Source: Toxonevra muliebris (Eukaryota > Arthropoda > Insecta > Diptera > Pallopteridae). From it: a DNA stretch of 64,000 nt. Under the pieces are notes generated by a model. That model did not search any database. It saw only the letters and a list, made by a program, of their open reading frames with translations, and was not told the DNA's origin. The first letter of the stretch is position 1, and every line of letters begins with the position of its first letter. Positions 48,774 to 60,374 of this stretch are shown piece by piece. Location of the stretch: positions 58,645,776 to 58,709,775 of the forward strand of contig OY829326.1 of NCBI GenBank assembly GCA_963691655.1, read 5' to 3'. Made by a program: the position numbers and the translations under genes.

Positions 48774-49110
48774 TGAGCGAAAGGTACTGCGCATTATTTT
48801 CGGGCCAGTATGCATCAACGGAGAGTGGAGAATAAGATTCAACGACGAACTATATCAGCTGTATAGCGGTGTCCCCCTAGTCAACATCATTAGGTGTAAT
48901 CGACTGCCTTATTCAGTGATCCTGTGGGCGCAAGATGTCGTGGCAGACCAAAGCTTAGGTGGATAGATTCTGTCCAAGACGACCTTCGAGAACTAGGGAT
49001 ACGGGATTGGAGATCCAAGGCAGCAGATCGAGAAGTATGGAGACAAATTTTGAACCAGGCTCAAACCCGCATGGGACTGTAAAGCCAACTAAAGTAAAGT
49101 AAGTTGTAGT
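48774..49110 (+). pseudogene. LINE C-terminal and 3' tail fragment (RTE-like)
   Basis: The frame reads VERKVLRIIFGP, then NGEWRIRFNDELYQLY, VNIIRCNRLPY, PKLRWIDSVQDDLRELGIRD and WRSKAADREVWRQILNQAQT, then RMGL and a stop. This matches the C-terminal region that follows the RT in many insect LINEs (R.NDELY, LGI.NWR..A.DR..W). It is broken by a frameshift and a stop near 48915-48965. After the stop a short TAAAGTAAAGTAAG tail resembles the simple-repeat 3' end of RTE-type elements. The RT is absent, so the copy is strongly 5'-truncated. Confidence 0.75.
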
Positions 49111-49439
49111 AAGAAATGAAATGAATGAAAGACTCGCAAAAATATCGCAAAAGGCTCGTTACCGTTATCATAAATAACTCGTAAAAAATATCTCTAAATG
49201 ATCGCAAATGATATCAGAAACGATTTGTAAAAAGACTCGCAAAAGACTCGCTGTCATCACATAGATATCATCTTTTGCGAGTGCCGTAAACGAGACTTTT
49301 GCTGCCACAAACTAAGCGACATATGATTATTTCTCGTATCGTTTTCGAATCCATTAGCAATAGTTTTGTCCGCAAAACTATCGCCAAAGTCTCGTAAACG
49401 ATATCATTTACGAAGATTTGGTCTGCTGGGTATTTGTAT

Positions 49440-50525
49440 TGATATATATTTGTATAAGTGTGTGTGTGTATGAGTAAATTCTGTAAATACCACACTGCAT
49501 GCTGTATATGAAATGCATTTAAGTAAATTTCAGATTTCGGTGAATGGCGAGAAATGGTTTATTTCGAAAAATTCTTAAAATTTCACAATAACCACAACTG
49601 TTAGCTGTGTACTTTAAAAACTTTTTAATTAGTAAATTCATTAAGATGTTTTTTATTGCATAAATAAGGGGACAAACTTTTTGCTATATAATTTTTATAT
49701 TCATTGTGAAGGAAACTGGAAAAAAATAGAAAAAAATTAACGCCTAATCATTTAAGCGATTCATAATTATGATACCACATAATGTTTGTTAAAATTCCTT
49801 CCACGACTTTTGTTGAGATTCGGAATCAGCAGAAGAGTTTGTTTTGGTTTTATGAGGAACAACGCTGTCAAATTTTGTAAACTGTGTAGTTGTAAATTGG
49901 CATTCATTAGCGTCGTAAATAAAAGATTTATATCTTGTTGTAATAGAATGTCAAATAAATAATTAATAAATAAACCATTATTTTAAAAGCCAATTCTGAA
50001 AATATTTTTGAAATGCTAATATATATTATAATTTTTGGAGAAGAAATAGAATTAAGCACTATGACACAAACCCCAAAAAAAAAAAAAAAAAAAAAAAAAG
50101 GCATTCTGTTATCCTAATGAAGAACATAGAGCATATTTTGTAAAAAAGGGTCTGAGTGCTACCATTAATGAAAACGACTTATCGATTGTTCCCTTCTACG
50201 CTTAGCCATGCTAGAGATTCATTCAAAATATGAATTGTCGTTTCGTCATCTTCCATATATAACGCAATGATTCGATGCCATATAACGGCTGGACAAAAGT
50301 TAAGAGAGTTCTCAGATCATTATAAAATTTGAAATATAAATAAGTTGGAGGTTGATGATCTCAAATATATGTAAAAAAAAAGGGCTATTGCAATTCTAAT
50401 ATTTTTGCAGTAAATTAGGCTTAAAATTGCGTTTTCTATTATTTTTGATCAGCTCTAACCGCTGAACACCTGAAATGGGGTTTTAAATAAATTTGGCTTG
50501 TTTTGTTGTTCTTTTCTTTCACAAA
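49440..50525. other. Non-coding AT-rich stretch
   Basis: No gene is seen. A 24-base poly(A) run lies near 50076-50099. Confidence 0.5.
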
Positions 50526-51149
50526 ATTAACCCTCGAATTAGTGGCAAGGCCCCTAGCGGGGCCTACCTTTTTGATTTTTAGGTAAGGTAAGCTAAACTT
50601 ACAATGTATTCCAAGAATATATAATTATACTTCGTTTGAAACCATTTGCAACACGTTGAATGGTTAAGATTTTATAGCGATTTTTATGTTTTAATCTCCG
50701 AATTAAAGACAAAGCTCGCTGAGGCATATCATAGCACTGTGTGAATCCAAATCTCTCAACTGTTTCCAACGACACTATGTCCACTTAATAACACTGCCAA
50801 GACGTTTCGCTGTCTTAGGTCAAATAAGCGATTTGTCCAAGATAAAAGTCTGCAATAGAGGTCATATATATAAATTCACTTAACTCGTAAAACACAAGGC
50901 AAAGTTATTTCTCTAAAATAGGTCTACAAAATTGTAGAGCACCATGGCAGTAAAAAATTAATACAGTGAGTGGCATTTGAAACTAAACGTAAGAAAATTC
51001 GTTTAAGCGTAAACAATAAAAATGTTTTTCTTTTACCTGGCTACAATTTTGCTGAACCAAGTAACCCCGAAAAAGTATAAATTTAAAACAAAATATATAA
51101 AATTTAAAAATATTGAGCCTAACATATAAACAATGACTCACAAAATTAA

Positions 51150-51580
51150 TCAAGAACCACGCAGGGCCCTTAGATATATATTATTTGATTTCTTGCATTT
51201 AGTCATCACGCAATTGGCACCAAAAAATATTGGACACCTGACATTAGAAATACTATGAGAAATACTAAGTAGTTATCACCAGCAGACAGCTATTACAAGG
51301 ACGAGCACCTCAATCTGCGGAGCAGTCTAATGGACCTTCATGCTATTTGTGTCGTGAGCAGAACAATCGCCAACGAAAACCCAAAGCTTTCTGCTGTAAT
51401 TACGAAAAAGCGGTTTGCATTTACCCTGTAATGCTAAGCGGTGCCATATGGCACCCTGTCACTGAGCCGTTCCTGAGGCAAGTTCAAAAAAAAAAAATTT
51501 TCTCACGTCATTTTCATGATCTATATACTTTGGTTTCCGCTCGTCCTTAATGGGTTAAACATTCAGAATAATTGCGTCGG
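51150..51580 (+). pseudogene. piggyBac transposase C-terminal remnant, split by a MITE
   Basis: Near 51160 the frame gives RRALRYILFDFLHLVI, comparable to the RRWP...FYN.LD....NA helix of piggyBac transposases. From about 51290 an open frame reads QGRAPQSAEQSNGPSCYLCR, then EQNNRQRKPKAFCCNYEKAV, then C. The CYLC...FCCNYEKAVC spacing fits the C-terminal cysteine-rich DNA-binding domain. Directly after the last Cys, a 139-bp TTAA element (51420-51558) interrupts the frame. Coding-like ACATTCAG continues on its far side. The protein is dead. Confidence 0.62.
51420..51558 (-). mobile_element. TTAA-flanked MITE, 139 bp, family D copy 2 (nested)
   Basis: This is the reverse complement of 34876-35005. 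It has TTAA at 51555-51558 and TTTA (one change) at 51420-51423. The inner ends are CCCATTAAGGACGAGCG and CCCTGTAATGCTAAGCG, matching at 11 of 17. It contains the perfect 16-bp palindrome GGTGCCATATGGCACC (51440-51455). It is inserted in the transposase remnant of the larger piggyBac-like element, so it is the younger insertion. Confidence 0.85.
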
Positions 51581-51724
51581 TATAATAACAGTATTTTAAT
51601 CTCAATTGTAGGGCAACAACAATAAAAATCCATTTTAAAATTGAATTTTTGTTATCATAAGTCCCTATGGATCTTATCACTTTTTGAACGGGAAAATCTT
51701 ACCACTAATCCGAGGGTTAAAAGT

Positions 51725-54700
51725 TTCGTTGAAAATGTTGCTTTCAAGCATTAAATTTATTCTTTTTGTTTTCAATTTTTTACATTTTTCGAATGGTTTG
51801 CATACTTTTAGGATCAAACAAAATAATTTTCATCAAAAAAATGCGAAAGTATTTTAACATTTCTTTGATAAGTGAATATAAAACGAATAAAAAGAATTTC
51901 TCCCCTTTTATGATTTTTTTTTTGTCCACAATAATTTGAGGATTTCCAGTTTTCCTACTTTCAAAAATATATAAATTTGTTAATGCTACAGAATACTAAT
52001 TTTGCAATATTTTGCGAAATAAAAAAAAATAAAAAATTTTTTGGAAAATGTTTTGGCAAAATATGTAAAAATGTTTTAAGAATTTTTTTACATACACATC
52101 TGTAAAACTGAAATTCAGCATTCATAAAATTTTCCATGAAGTCACTCGACTTTGAACAATTGTAATGCCCATATTAGTTATTTGATGGACAGGAATTTTT
52201 GGTTTCTTGTTAGTAGCAGTATTACCAGTAAATTGATGCTAAATATGTTACGTTTTAGTTCCACGAATAAATATCTTGACTTTTGTCTATGGGACGAATC
52301 ACTGTGCATAGGTAACATTTTGTCCCATCAGACAAACTTAACTTATTTAGGTGATATTTTAGCACATAATGCTCAGGTGTATACTACTAAGAGTTGGCTA
52401 TGCTACAAACAGCGCACAGACCGTAGGGGAAGGGAGCCACTGAAAATTATTAACTCCACTATGAGAATACCTTGAAAGCCTCTTGACTGTTACAGAAAAA
52501 TACTGGGCCAAGTGCTCAATGGTTTTGAGTGAAAACATTGGTCATTCTACTCGCAAAAGAAGGGAAGGTATAACAATATTGCATTTCCTTCAAAATAAGC
52601 ATTAAGTTCAAAATAAACATTAAGTCATATAAATTTCGATTTGTATCCATCAACCTTTGGTTTTTTCTCTTTAAGATTTTTAACTTTTAGAGATTTGAGA
52701 AGAAATAAGAAACTCAAAAAAAATATATGGAAATGTAGTAAACTCTTCTTGAATCACAATTGCCGCAAGACATTTTCAGCAAACATTTTATTATTTGAGC
52801 GACAATTTCATTCAATGCATAAAACTTACAATCTCATTTTCATCACCAACAATCAAAAGCATTTACATCTTGGACTTGCCGTTGGACACGACACTATTAT
52901 CATCAACGTTAACATTAAATGCTGTGAATTTCATTTGCACTTTTCAAAAATTTTTTGTTTGAAAAGTTGTGAAAATGAGCATGTAATTAGAAATGTTAAA
53001 AGTCATGCACGTCAGTTGCAGTCAACTGTGCAATAACAAAACGGAGAGAGAACGAAAGAGAAGTAAAAAACAACGACAAAAGAAAACGAGAAAAAGAAAG
53101 AAGGAGATGGAAAAATAGGGTAAGATAAGGAAAGCAAATAGGCCCTTGCTAAATATTAGGAAAATGAAAACTAGCTAAATAAAAGTTTATAGAAATTAGG
53201 AACAACTTTTTTTTTTTTTTTATGGCCATGAAGTAGTGAATTTCTTATATCAGTAAAATTGTTTAAGGAAGATTTTCTTACAGTTTGTCTGAAAAAAAAA
53301 CTTTTTTAAAAGGGCTTAAAAACATGCCACGATCGATTTTCTAAAAATCTGAGAAATTGGTATGTAATCACATTTTTCTAATATTAGAGTCTTATTAGCA
53401 TTTATTTTTTAGTTTGTGCAAATATTGAGACAAAAAAAAGAAGTTATTTACACCCCATTACAGCTTTCATATTTAGAGACGATAAAGTTCTAAAAATTTT
53501 AAAGACAGAAAAGATAGAAAAAATGATTGAAAAGGAAACTAAATATGAGTGAAAAGTATGAGTTTTGGTCTACTCCTTGACTCGCTTAGAGGTAAACAAC
53601 AGCCATATAAAATGATATCTCGGAAATCCATAAAACATGCTGAGCAAGATCGTCAAGATGGCCAAATTCTAAAAATTTATTATAATGCAAAAGACATAAA
53701 AAAAAATCATTTAAAATTGGTTGAGGGCATAAAATGGAATTTTGCTATGAAGTTGATAGATAGTTCAAGAGGAATAGAGAATAATGGTCAGGTTCGATTT
53801 CTATTTTAAAAATTTGTTTGTGTGCTAACAATTTTTTAACATATTGCATAATTTCCTTCAATTTTATCGATATTTTTAGTGCGCACATGGGGAGAGTTTT
53901 ACTTTCGTTGAACTCAAACCAAATGCAAATTACTCAAAATAACAGTTCTTTTGAAATTAACTATATTTAACCAAATATCTTAAAAAAGCCTTTCATAAAC
54001 TTAAAATCTACTTAAAACTAATTTAAGAAATTCATTACAAATTTGAAAACTTACCAAAAGTTGAAACTGCGTCTGCCTTCCTTTCACAGCAGTTTTTAAA
54101 TATTTTTTTTATGATTTTTTCAATAATTTTTCACAAAATTCAACTGCTAAGAAAGTATGTGGAAAAATAACTTTTTTTTTTATTCTTGATGCACTTTTAT
54201 AGACGATGACAAATTTTCTTTATTTCTTTTGTGTTAGGTGTATATATTTTTTTTTTTTTTTTGTTTTAACTTAATTCGATTTTAAAAACTTTTTTTTGGA
54301 TGCATGTGAACTTTTTTTTTTTTTTTGCTCCGGATATACTTTAGCAATTTTGTTTTTGTGTTTCAATATTAAAAGTTGCAAAACGCGCGCAATTTTTGTG
54401 TTTTTTTATATATTTTTTTTTTTGTTCAACTTCCGTTGCACTTTTTTCTTCTTTTCTGGATTTTCTTCCTTATCTTACTTTGTTGTATTATTTTAAGTTT
54501 GTCTTTTCGACTTTGCTCGTTTTGTTTAATTTTTTGTTTTTAGTGCTTGGAGAAATAGAAAATCATTGATTGCATTTCCGTTTCCGTTTAAGATGCTTTT
54601 CTTCTTTTCGTTTTTTTTTTTTTTTTTTTTGTGTTGGTATTTTTAGAAATGAAAATTAATATATTTACTTTTATCTAAGAAAAAAAGAATACAAGCAATT

Positions 54701-55510
54701 CTTTATTATATGAATTGTCATTGCAAAGGATTTGGGTTAATTAGAAAATTAAGATTTCACTTAAGGACGCATTTAAAAATATTATAACATCGAGAAATGG
54801 AGAGGTAATGAAAAAACTCTTATGCTATGCACAAGTATATATACAAATATATAAGAAAGAATGCAATTTTTTTTTACTAATTATTTAAGATTGGATTTGG
54901 ATAAGTGTTCCAAGTACACAGTGTACACATCTGGCTTCTTTTTTTTCGTGAAGAAATATTTTTTCAATTTTCAACCACTTCTAATATAAATTCCGATTTA
55001 CAGATACCAAAAAAAGAGATAAGGTTCTGTCAAACTTGGCCTAAACAAAAATATCATTAGTAAAGATTTTATTATTGATTTTATCTTTCATAGTTGCTGA
55101 GATATAAGCGCAAATATTAATAAAATAAGAGGGTCTGAAAATAATCATTATTAACTGGTCTTTGGAAAATATTGCAAATGAATTTTAGAACGCAAAAAAA
55201 AAAGTTGAGGCGGAGTTTAGCAGAGAAAATTATCTTACGCTTTTGCAGTAACGAAAAAAAAAATATTAGTATATTTTCGGACCTCAATTGCTGATTTCTA
55301 GAACCAACCATTATTAGGGGCTACGACATTCGCTATCAAATATAAAGTATTTCGATATCATAGCTTTAAAAGCTGTAAAACCGACATATGGGAACAAAGA
55401 ACAATCGAAAATTCCACAAACTCACCATCTAAAATTCATTCATGAAAAATTGTGGAATAGACGAAGCCATCCAAAGGATTTTGTCTGAGAGTACTTCATT
55501 AAATACCCTG
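51725..55510. other. Non-coding stretch, very T-rich from 53.2 to 55.0 kb
   Basis: No gene is supported. Open frames at 52152-52475, 52641-53036 and 53549-53809 show no domain I recognise. Many poly(T) runs lie between 53200 and 54640. A short duplicated segment (AAATAAGCATTAAGTTCA / AAATAAACATTAAGTCA) lies near 52592-52630. Confidence 0.5.
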
Positions 55511-55513
55511 CGA

Positions 55514-56359
55514 TTACACCTACCAATGCTGCTATGCCAATCATTGTTATAAAATTTTGAAGACAAATGAGACAGTAATTTGACGTAAGCTGACAATAGT
55601 TTCAATCAAATGTGAGAGAACAAAAAAATAGAGTAGAGAGTGGCGAACAAATTATTAGAAAGAAAGTGTCTGTTAGAAAATATTTTTCCTAACAATAGTT
55701 TGGGCAATTTGGAATTTGTTGGTCAAATAGATAATTTTTGAGTTTCTTAAGAAGGAAGGCCACTGTGACGGCTCAAAAATATTTTTTTATCTTAGATTAA
55801 AGTTTATATATTCAAAAATATGTGTACAAAATTTAGTAAGTAGACTGAAAACTTAATGGACTGAAAACTTTAAACGCGTTTTTCTCGAAACGACTTTTTT
55901 CGCACTGGTAGCGTTGATAACTTGATAAAATATTAACCGATTTTCAATTTTTATTTGTTTTGTTCTTTGCAGTAACTAGCCGATTTTAAAATTTTTTATT
56001 TTGACTATTTTTCTCTCTTTTTGAAATAAAAAAATTATATAGATTATTAAGAACTAAGAATTTTTTTTTTCAGAAAATCCGTTCTTGAAAAATCGACGCG
56101 ACCATGAAGGGGGAAATTTTTTTCGGGCTACACGGCAACGCCCATACCTTAAAACTATTCAATATTTTTTAATAAAAATTTATGAAAATTTTGATATAAG
56201 TGCACTTAATAAAATGAATATAAAACGATCCCCATATTCTTTTATTTAACAGATCAAAAAATTTCCGAAAACCACTAATTTTTCCAGCCGTCACAGTGTC
56301 TTTCCGCCTTAACAGTTAATGCATATTTTCAATTGTCATGGCAGCATTGGTAGGTGTAA
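55514..56359. mobile_element. Outer inverted-repeat element, about 846 bp
   Basis: The left arm TTACACCTACCAATGCTGCT then ATGCCAAT and the reverse complement of the right arm TTACACCTACCAATGCTGCC then ATGACAAT are nearly identical. No target duplication is found outside the arms, so the true ends may lie a few bases away. A TTAA-flanked element is nested inside it. No coding. Confidence 0.65.
55747..56312. mobile_element. TTAA-flanked TIR element, 566 bp (nested)
   Basis: TTAA lies at 55747-55750 and 56309-56312. The left TIR is GAAGGAAGGCCACTGTGACG then GCT. The reverse complement of the right is GGCGGAAAGACACTGTGACG then GCT. They share CACTGTGACGGCT without a break. No transposase is visible. 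It sits between the arms of the outer inverted repeat. Confidence 0.8.
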
Positions 56360-56739
56360 GCTGAATGCAATAAACCTATCAAAAATGGATTTTTGGCCCT
56401 AAGTCCAGATTTTGAGGATCAATTCAAAATTCTGATTATGCAGTTTTTTTCTGCTTGACCAGACCTACGGCAAGTGCAAACCTCGTAAAAAGTATATTCA
56501 ATTTTTTTTTTTACATTGTGTAGTTAACATAAACTATTTCAGATTGCATTTTCATAGTCTCTAAAAATATGAAAAAATTTATTTTAATGCCCAAATATAT
56601 CAAAACTATGGGTTTCAGGCGTCTATGTGTGAAATTCCAGAGATGATAGAAAAAATCTGAGTACGGGATTGAAATAAATGACTCTAAATCAACTCAGTTA
56701 CTTTTAGAAAGTTATAGATTTTTTAAGAGTATAAAGAGT

Positions 56740-58260
56740 TACACCATCATATCAACATTCATAGCAGAAACCAGACCGATATTTAGATTAAAATCCATAC
56801 CGATATTCAGGCCAAAACTCAGATGAAAAGCAAATCAAATTCAGAACGTAATGCAGACCAAACCTCAGAAACTCAAACCAAACCTCCAAAATTCAGACCA
56901 AACCTCAAAAAGAAATCATCCCAATATTTAGACCATAAATCAGACCACATTCAGACCTAACTTGAGCTAAATTGATCTAAATGTAAAATTTCAAACCAAA
57001 GCTTGACCCGATTTTTCTGACCAAAATATGTACCAGACATTATTCCGATATTTAGGTTGAAATTAGGCAAAAAGCAGATCAAATTTATACCAAACCTCAA
57101 AAATTCTAACCTTACCTCAGACCAAAATTCGTTTCGGTATTTACCCCAAATATCAGACTGAATTCAGACCAAATCCGACCCAAATTCAAACCCAATCTCA
57201 ATACAAAACCAAACCAAAATATGAACCCGAAATCATTCCGATATTTAGATAGAAAAGTAGACTTAAAGCACATCAAATTGAAAGGCTAAAGTCAAACCAA
57301 ATTTTAAACTAAACCCAGTCTAAATATTATTCCGATATTCAAAGCACAACTAATCTCGATATTCAGACCTAAAGCAAACCAAATAAAGACCAAAAATTAG
57401 AACGAAGTGAAGAGCAAATCACAGACTAAAATTCATTTCGATATTTAGACTAAATATTGCAATATATTCAGAACAAACTTTAACTAAAATTCCGACCAGC
57501 TCCAAAACAAAAATCAGACCAAATTCAGATAAAATTCAGAAACTCGGCAGAACAAATATTAGACTAAAAGCAAGCCAAATTCAAATTGGGACCGAAATAT
57601 TGACTAAAAATTATTCCAAACCAAACCAAATCTCCGACTTAATACAGAACAACCAAATTCGAAATAAAAGCAATCCAAAGCGCAAATATCAGATTAGAAA
57701 TCAGATCAGGTAATCAAAGCAAAATCATTTTAGTAGAGGCTGCAGCTTCAATCCCCAAATACCTCACTCTGAAGCCGCCAACGGCTGGCAGCATTGAACT
57801 GCCGACTTCTTATATGAATGTGTGTAAAACTTTCTTCCTCAAATCAATCAATCTCAATACAAAACAGACCAAAATCTGAACCATAAATCATTCCGATATT
57901 TAGATTGAAAAATAGACTTAAAGCACACCAAACTCAGGCTAAAGTCAAACTAAATTTTAAACTAAACCCAGTCTAAAAATTATTCCGATGTTCAAATCAC
58001 AACTAATTCTAATATTCAGACTAAAAATAAATCAAGAAAAGCCAAAAATTAGAACGAAGTGAGGACCAAATTTCAGACCAAAATTTATTCCGACATTTAG
58101 ATCCAAAATTATAATTTATTCAGACCAAACTTTGACTAAAAATCACACCTAAATCACACTAAAATCTCGCTCGAAATCCAAATCAAACCAAAACTCTAAC
58201 TAAATTCAGACCAAATCTTAGACCGGCCAAATTTAAACTAAACTCAATTTAAAACGCAAA
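56740..58260 (-). repeat. GTCTGA-type degenerate tandem tract (reverse orientation)
   Basis: The stretch is dense in CAGACC, CCGATATT, AAATTCAGACC and CAAACC words, which are the reverse complement of the tracts at 1.95-2.26 and 3.91-4.20 kb. No constant short period is visible. It is diverged, and an internal duplication is annotated separately. Confidence 0.7.
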
Positions 58261-58390
58261 CATTAGATCAGAAATGAGTTCAGGTAATCAGCATTAAACC
58301 ATTTTGGGAGAAGCTGCAGCTTCAAGCCCGAAATATACCACTATTTGAAACCGCCAATGGGTGACAGTATTAAACTGCCTACTTCGTGAG
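57186..58390. repeat. Tandem duplication, two copies of roughly 550-620 bp
   Basis: 57186-57806 and 57845-58390 align in order. Each has ATCATTCCGATATTTAGAT, then AGACTTAAAGCACA, AAACTAAACCCAGTCTAAA and AATTAGAACGAAGTGA. Each then has GCTGCAGCTTCAA, a CCGCCAA.GG motif and AACTGCC.ACTTC. The offset shrinks from about 656 near the start to about 570 near the end, showing internal deletions. Confidence 0.82.
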
Positions 58391-58394
58391 TGTG

Positions 58395-60370
58395 AATAAT
58401 TGTTTCTTACTCAAATTTTTAACTCATATACTCACTAATGCCTACATTATATGGAATATTTTTATAGTTATATTGCATTATATGCCACTATAATACAAAA
58501 TTTCTACAACAATAAAATCATAGGTACTTTGTACCAACTTTTATAAAAAAAAATTATCTGCCTACTCTCTGCTACTTCAACCTTGATTGCGTTACTATCT
58601 CTAATAAAATTTACCTTCTTTTATAAACTTTGCAATACTCTGTTTTTTTTTTCTTTTTTTTTTCAGATCATACAAATTTCACTGTCTTTGAAATATTTAT
58701 ATATTTCATCCATTTATCACTTTTATTTATTAAGTTATTAAGCTAATAAATAAATAAATTAAATACGGATTGAAGTTATTAAAAAATTGTTGTTTTTAAC
58801 AAAACACACGTGAAACGCGAATGCTATTTTAATATTGCACGAGTAGTTATTTCTCCTTTTGTTGTCAGGGGCAGTTAATTTTATGTTTTAATATTTTATT
58901 TTTGCACTACTTTTTTTTTTATTAATTAATTTTTTTTTATATTTTTTTCATTAATTTTTTATTTGTATGATGTCGAAGTGGTTGCTATTTTATTTTTTAA
59001 TACATTAGGCACTACATTAATTCCTGAATTTTGTTGTTGTTGGTTTTTTTTTTTTTTTTGCTTTGTTAAATAATTAAATAAATAATTTATAACAACACGT
59101 TACATATGTATGAGCATGTATATGTGACTGCATGCGAATGCATTTAATGTGTCTGTGTATAATTAACGCGGTTTATTATTTTTATTACCTACTACACAAT
59201 TTTATTTTGTTTTTTTTTTTTTTAGTATAATGATTTTTTTTAGTCCACTGTGCGCAGAAGCTTTAAAAAATTTAATTTATAATTTGTGTACTTTTTTTTT
59301 TTAATAACACTAAGTTTTTCCATGTACATACATATGTAGATATGTATATAAAAACAAACTTAATTTTTTAATAACTTTTTAATGCATTTTCACTAGTTAT
59401 ATGTTCATTTTTAACGATTTTCACATACACATTAAGTGTTTTTTATTTTAGTTTATTTATTTTATTTTTTTTTTTTTAATTTTGTTTTTGTCTTTTTATT
59501 TCTTAATAAATTTTATGCAAAGCGATTTTAATGTTGTTTATGGCTTAAATGTGTTTGTATGTAGTTAATGCTTGCTTTGGTTGTGTTTTTTATACACTGG
59601 AATATTTTAGTTTATTTTGTTGTTGTTATTGTATTTGATAGTATGTAGCTAATAACTTAATGGTAGATAATATTTTGTTAACAGCATTAAAGCGCATTAA
59701 TAATCCTGAAATAGAATAAAAGTAGTGGATTAGTGATTTAGTGGTATGACATGCATACGTGTTGACACACAGACAGCACACACACACATAAAGAAACAAA
59801 ACTAAAAACAACAAAAAGTTTAATTTGCAAAGTACTTGAATATTTAACACATTAGCCACAGTGGATTTATCAGTTTGGTATTATTAGTGAGTCTTTTAGC
59901 TTATTACATCATTAAAATAATTTATTACTTTAAAAATATAAAATTAAAATTTATGAAAACTGAATTTAAGTATTGTTTTCTAAATTCTCAATATTTCTAC
60001 TTATATAAATACTTAAGATAAATTTAAGGCATTTATGAAAATTTACTTTGAATGATTTAACTAACAGGGCTAAATTTTATCGCTCTAGATATCACAATTT
60101 AATTGAAGTCAGCAAATTCATTCAAAGATATCATAAAATATTTCTCTCTGACAACTGATTACTTGTTTACTGTGATTTGAAGAAATTTGATTAAAGCCAG
60201 TTGAATTCACTAAAGTCAACTGAATTCATTAAAGTCAATTGAATTCATTCAAATCATTTGGAGTCAATATTACAAATTTTCAAATTTTAAGAGTTGTACG
60301 GCTTTCAATATGACTGTACAACAGTTTTGAACCTTTTGGAAATCCCGTCATGTTAGGTTGTTGAAAAACT
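58395..60370. other. Non-coding AT-rich stretch with poly(T) runs
   Basis: I see no gene. Poly(T) tracts lie near 58645, 58911, 59047, 59211 and 59470. A minus-strand frame at 59626-59859 has no recognised domain. A short AAAGTCAA(C/T)TGAATTCA motif repeats near 60210-60250. Confidence 0.5.
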
Positions 60371-60374
60371 TCTT

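Larger units (their letters stand above)
48307..49438. mobile_element. TIR element with CCCAGYAGACC ends, about 1.1 kb
   Basis: The left end CCCAGTAGACC (48315-48325) and the reverse complement of the right end CCCAGCAGACC (49420-49430) are inverted repeats. A further inverted match, CGATAGTTTTGCGG, lies about 100 bases from the left end and about 50 bases from the right end. The eight bases outside each end (AGTTTGTA and TATTTGTA) agree at six positions, suggesting an eroded 8-bp duplication. The right 300 bases are full of CTCGCAAAA and CGTAAACGAT words. The element holds a SINE fragment and a LINE 3' fragment, both foreign. Confidence 0.6.
50527..51720 (+). mobile_element. piggyBac-like element, 1.19 kb, internally deleted
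   Basis: TTAA flanks both sides (50527-50530 and 51717-51720). The TIRs are CCCTCGAATTAGTGGCAAG on the left and CCCTCGGATTAGTGGTAAG (reverse complement of the right), 17 of 19 matching. A 7-bp hairpin AGGCCCC-TAGC-GGGGCCT sits just inside the left end. The TTAA target, CCC-type TIRs and a remnant of the transposase C-terminal cysteine-rich domain near the right end all point to piggyBac. The catalytic DDD domain is missing or unrecognisable. Confidence 0.82.

Noticed and set aside
48240..49430. CRISPR-like array from the repeated CTCGCAAAA / CGTAAACGAT words
   Set aside because: Spacing and word length vary, there are no spacers of constant size, and the genome is eukaryotic. Subterminal transposon repeats explain it better.
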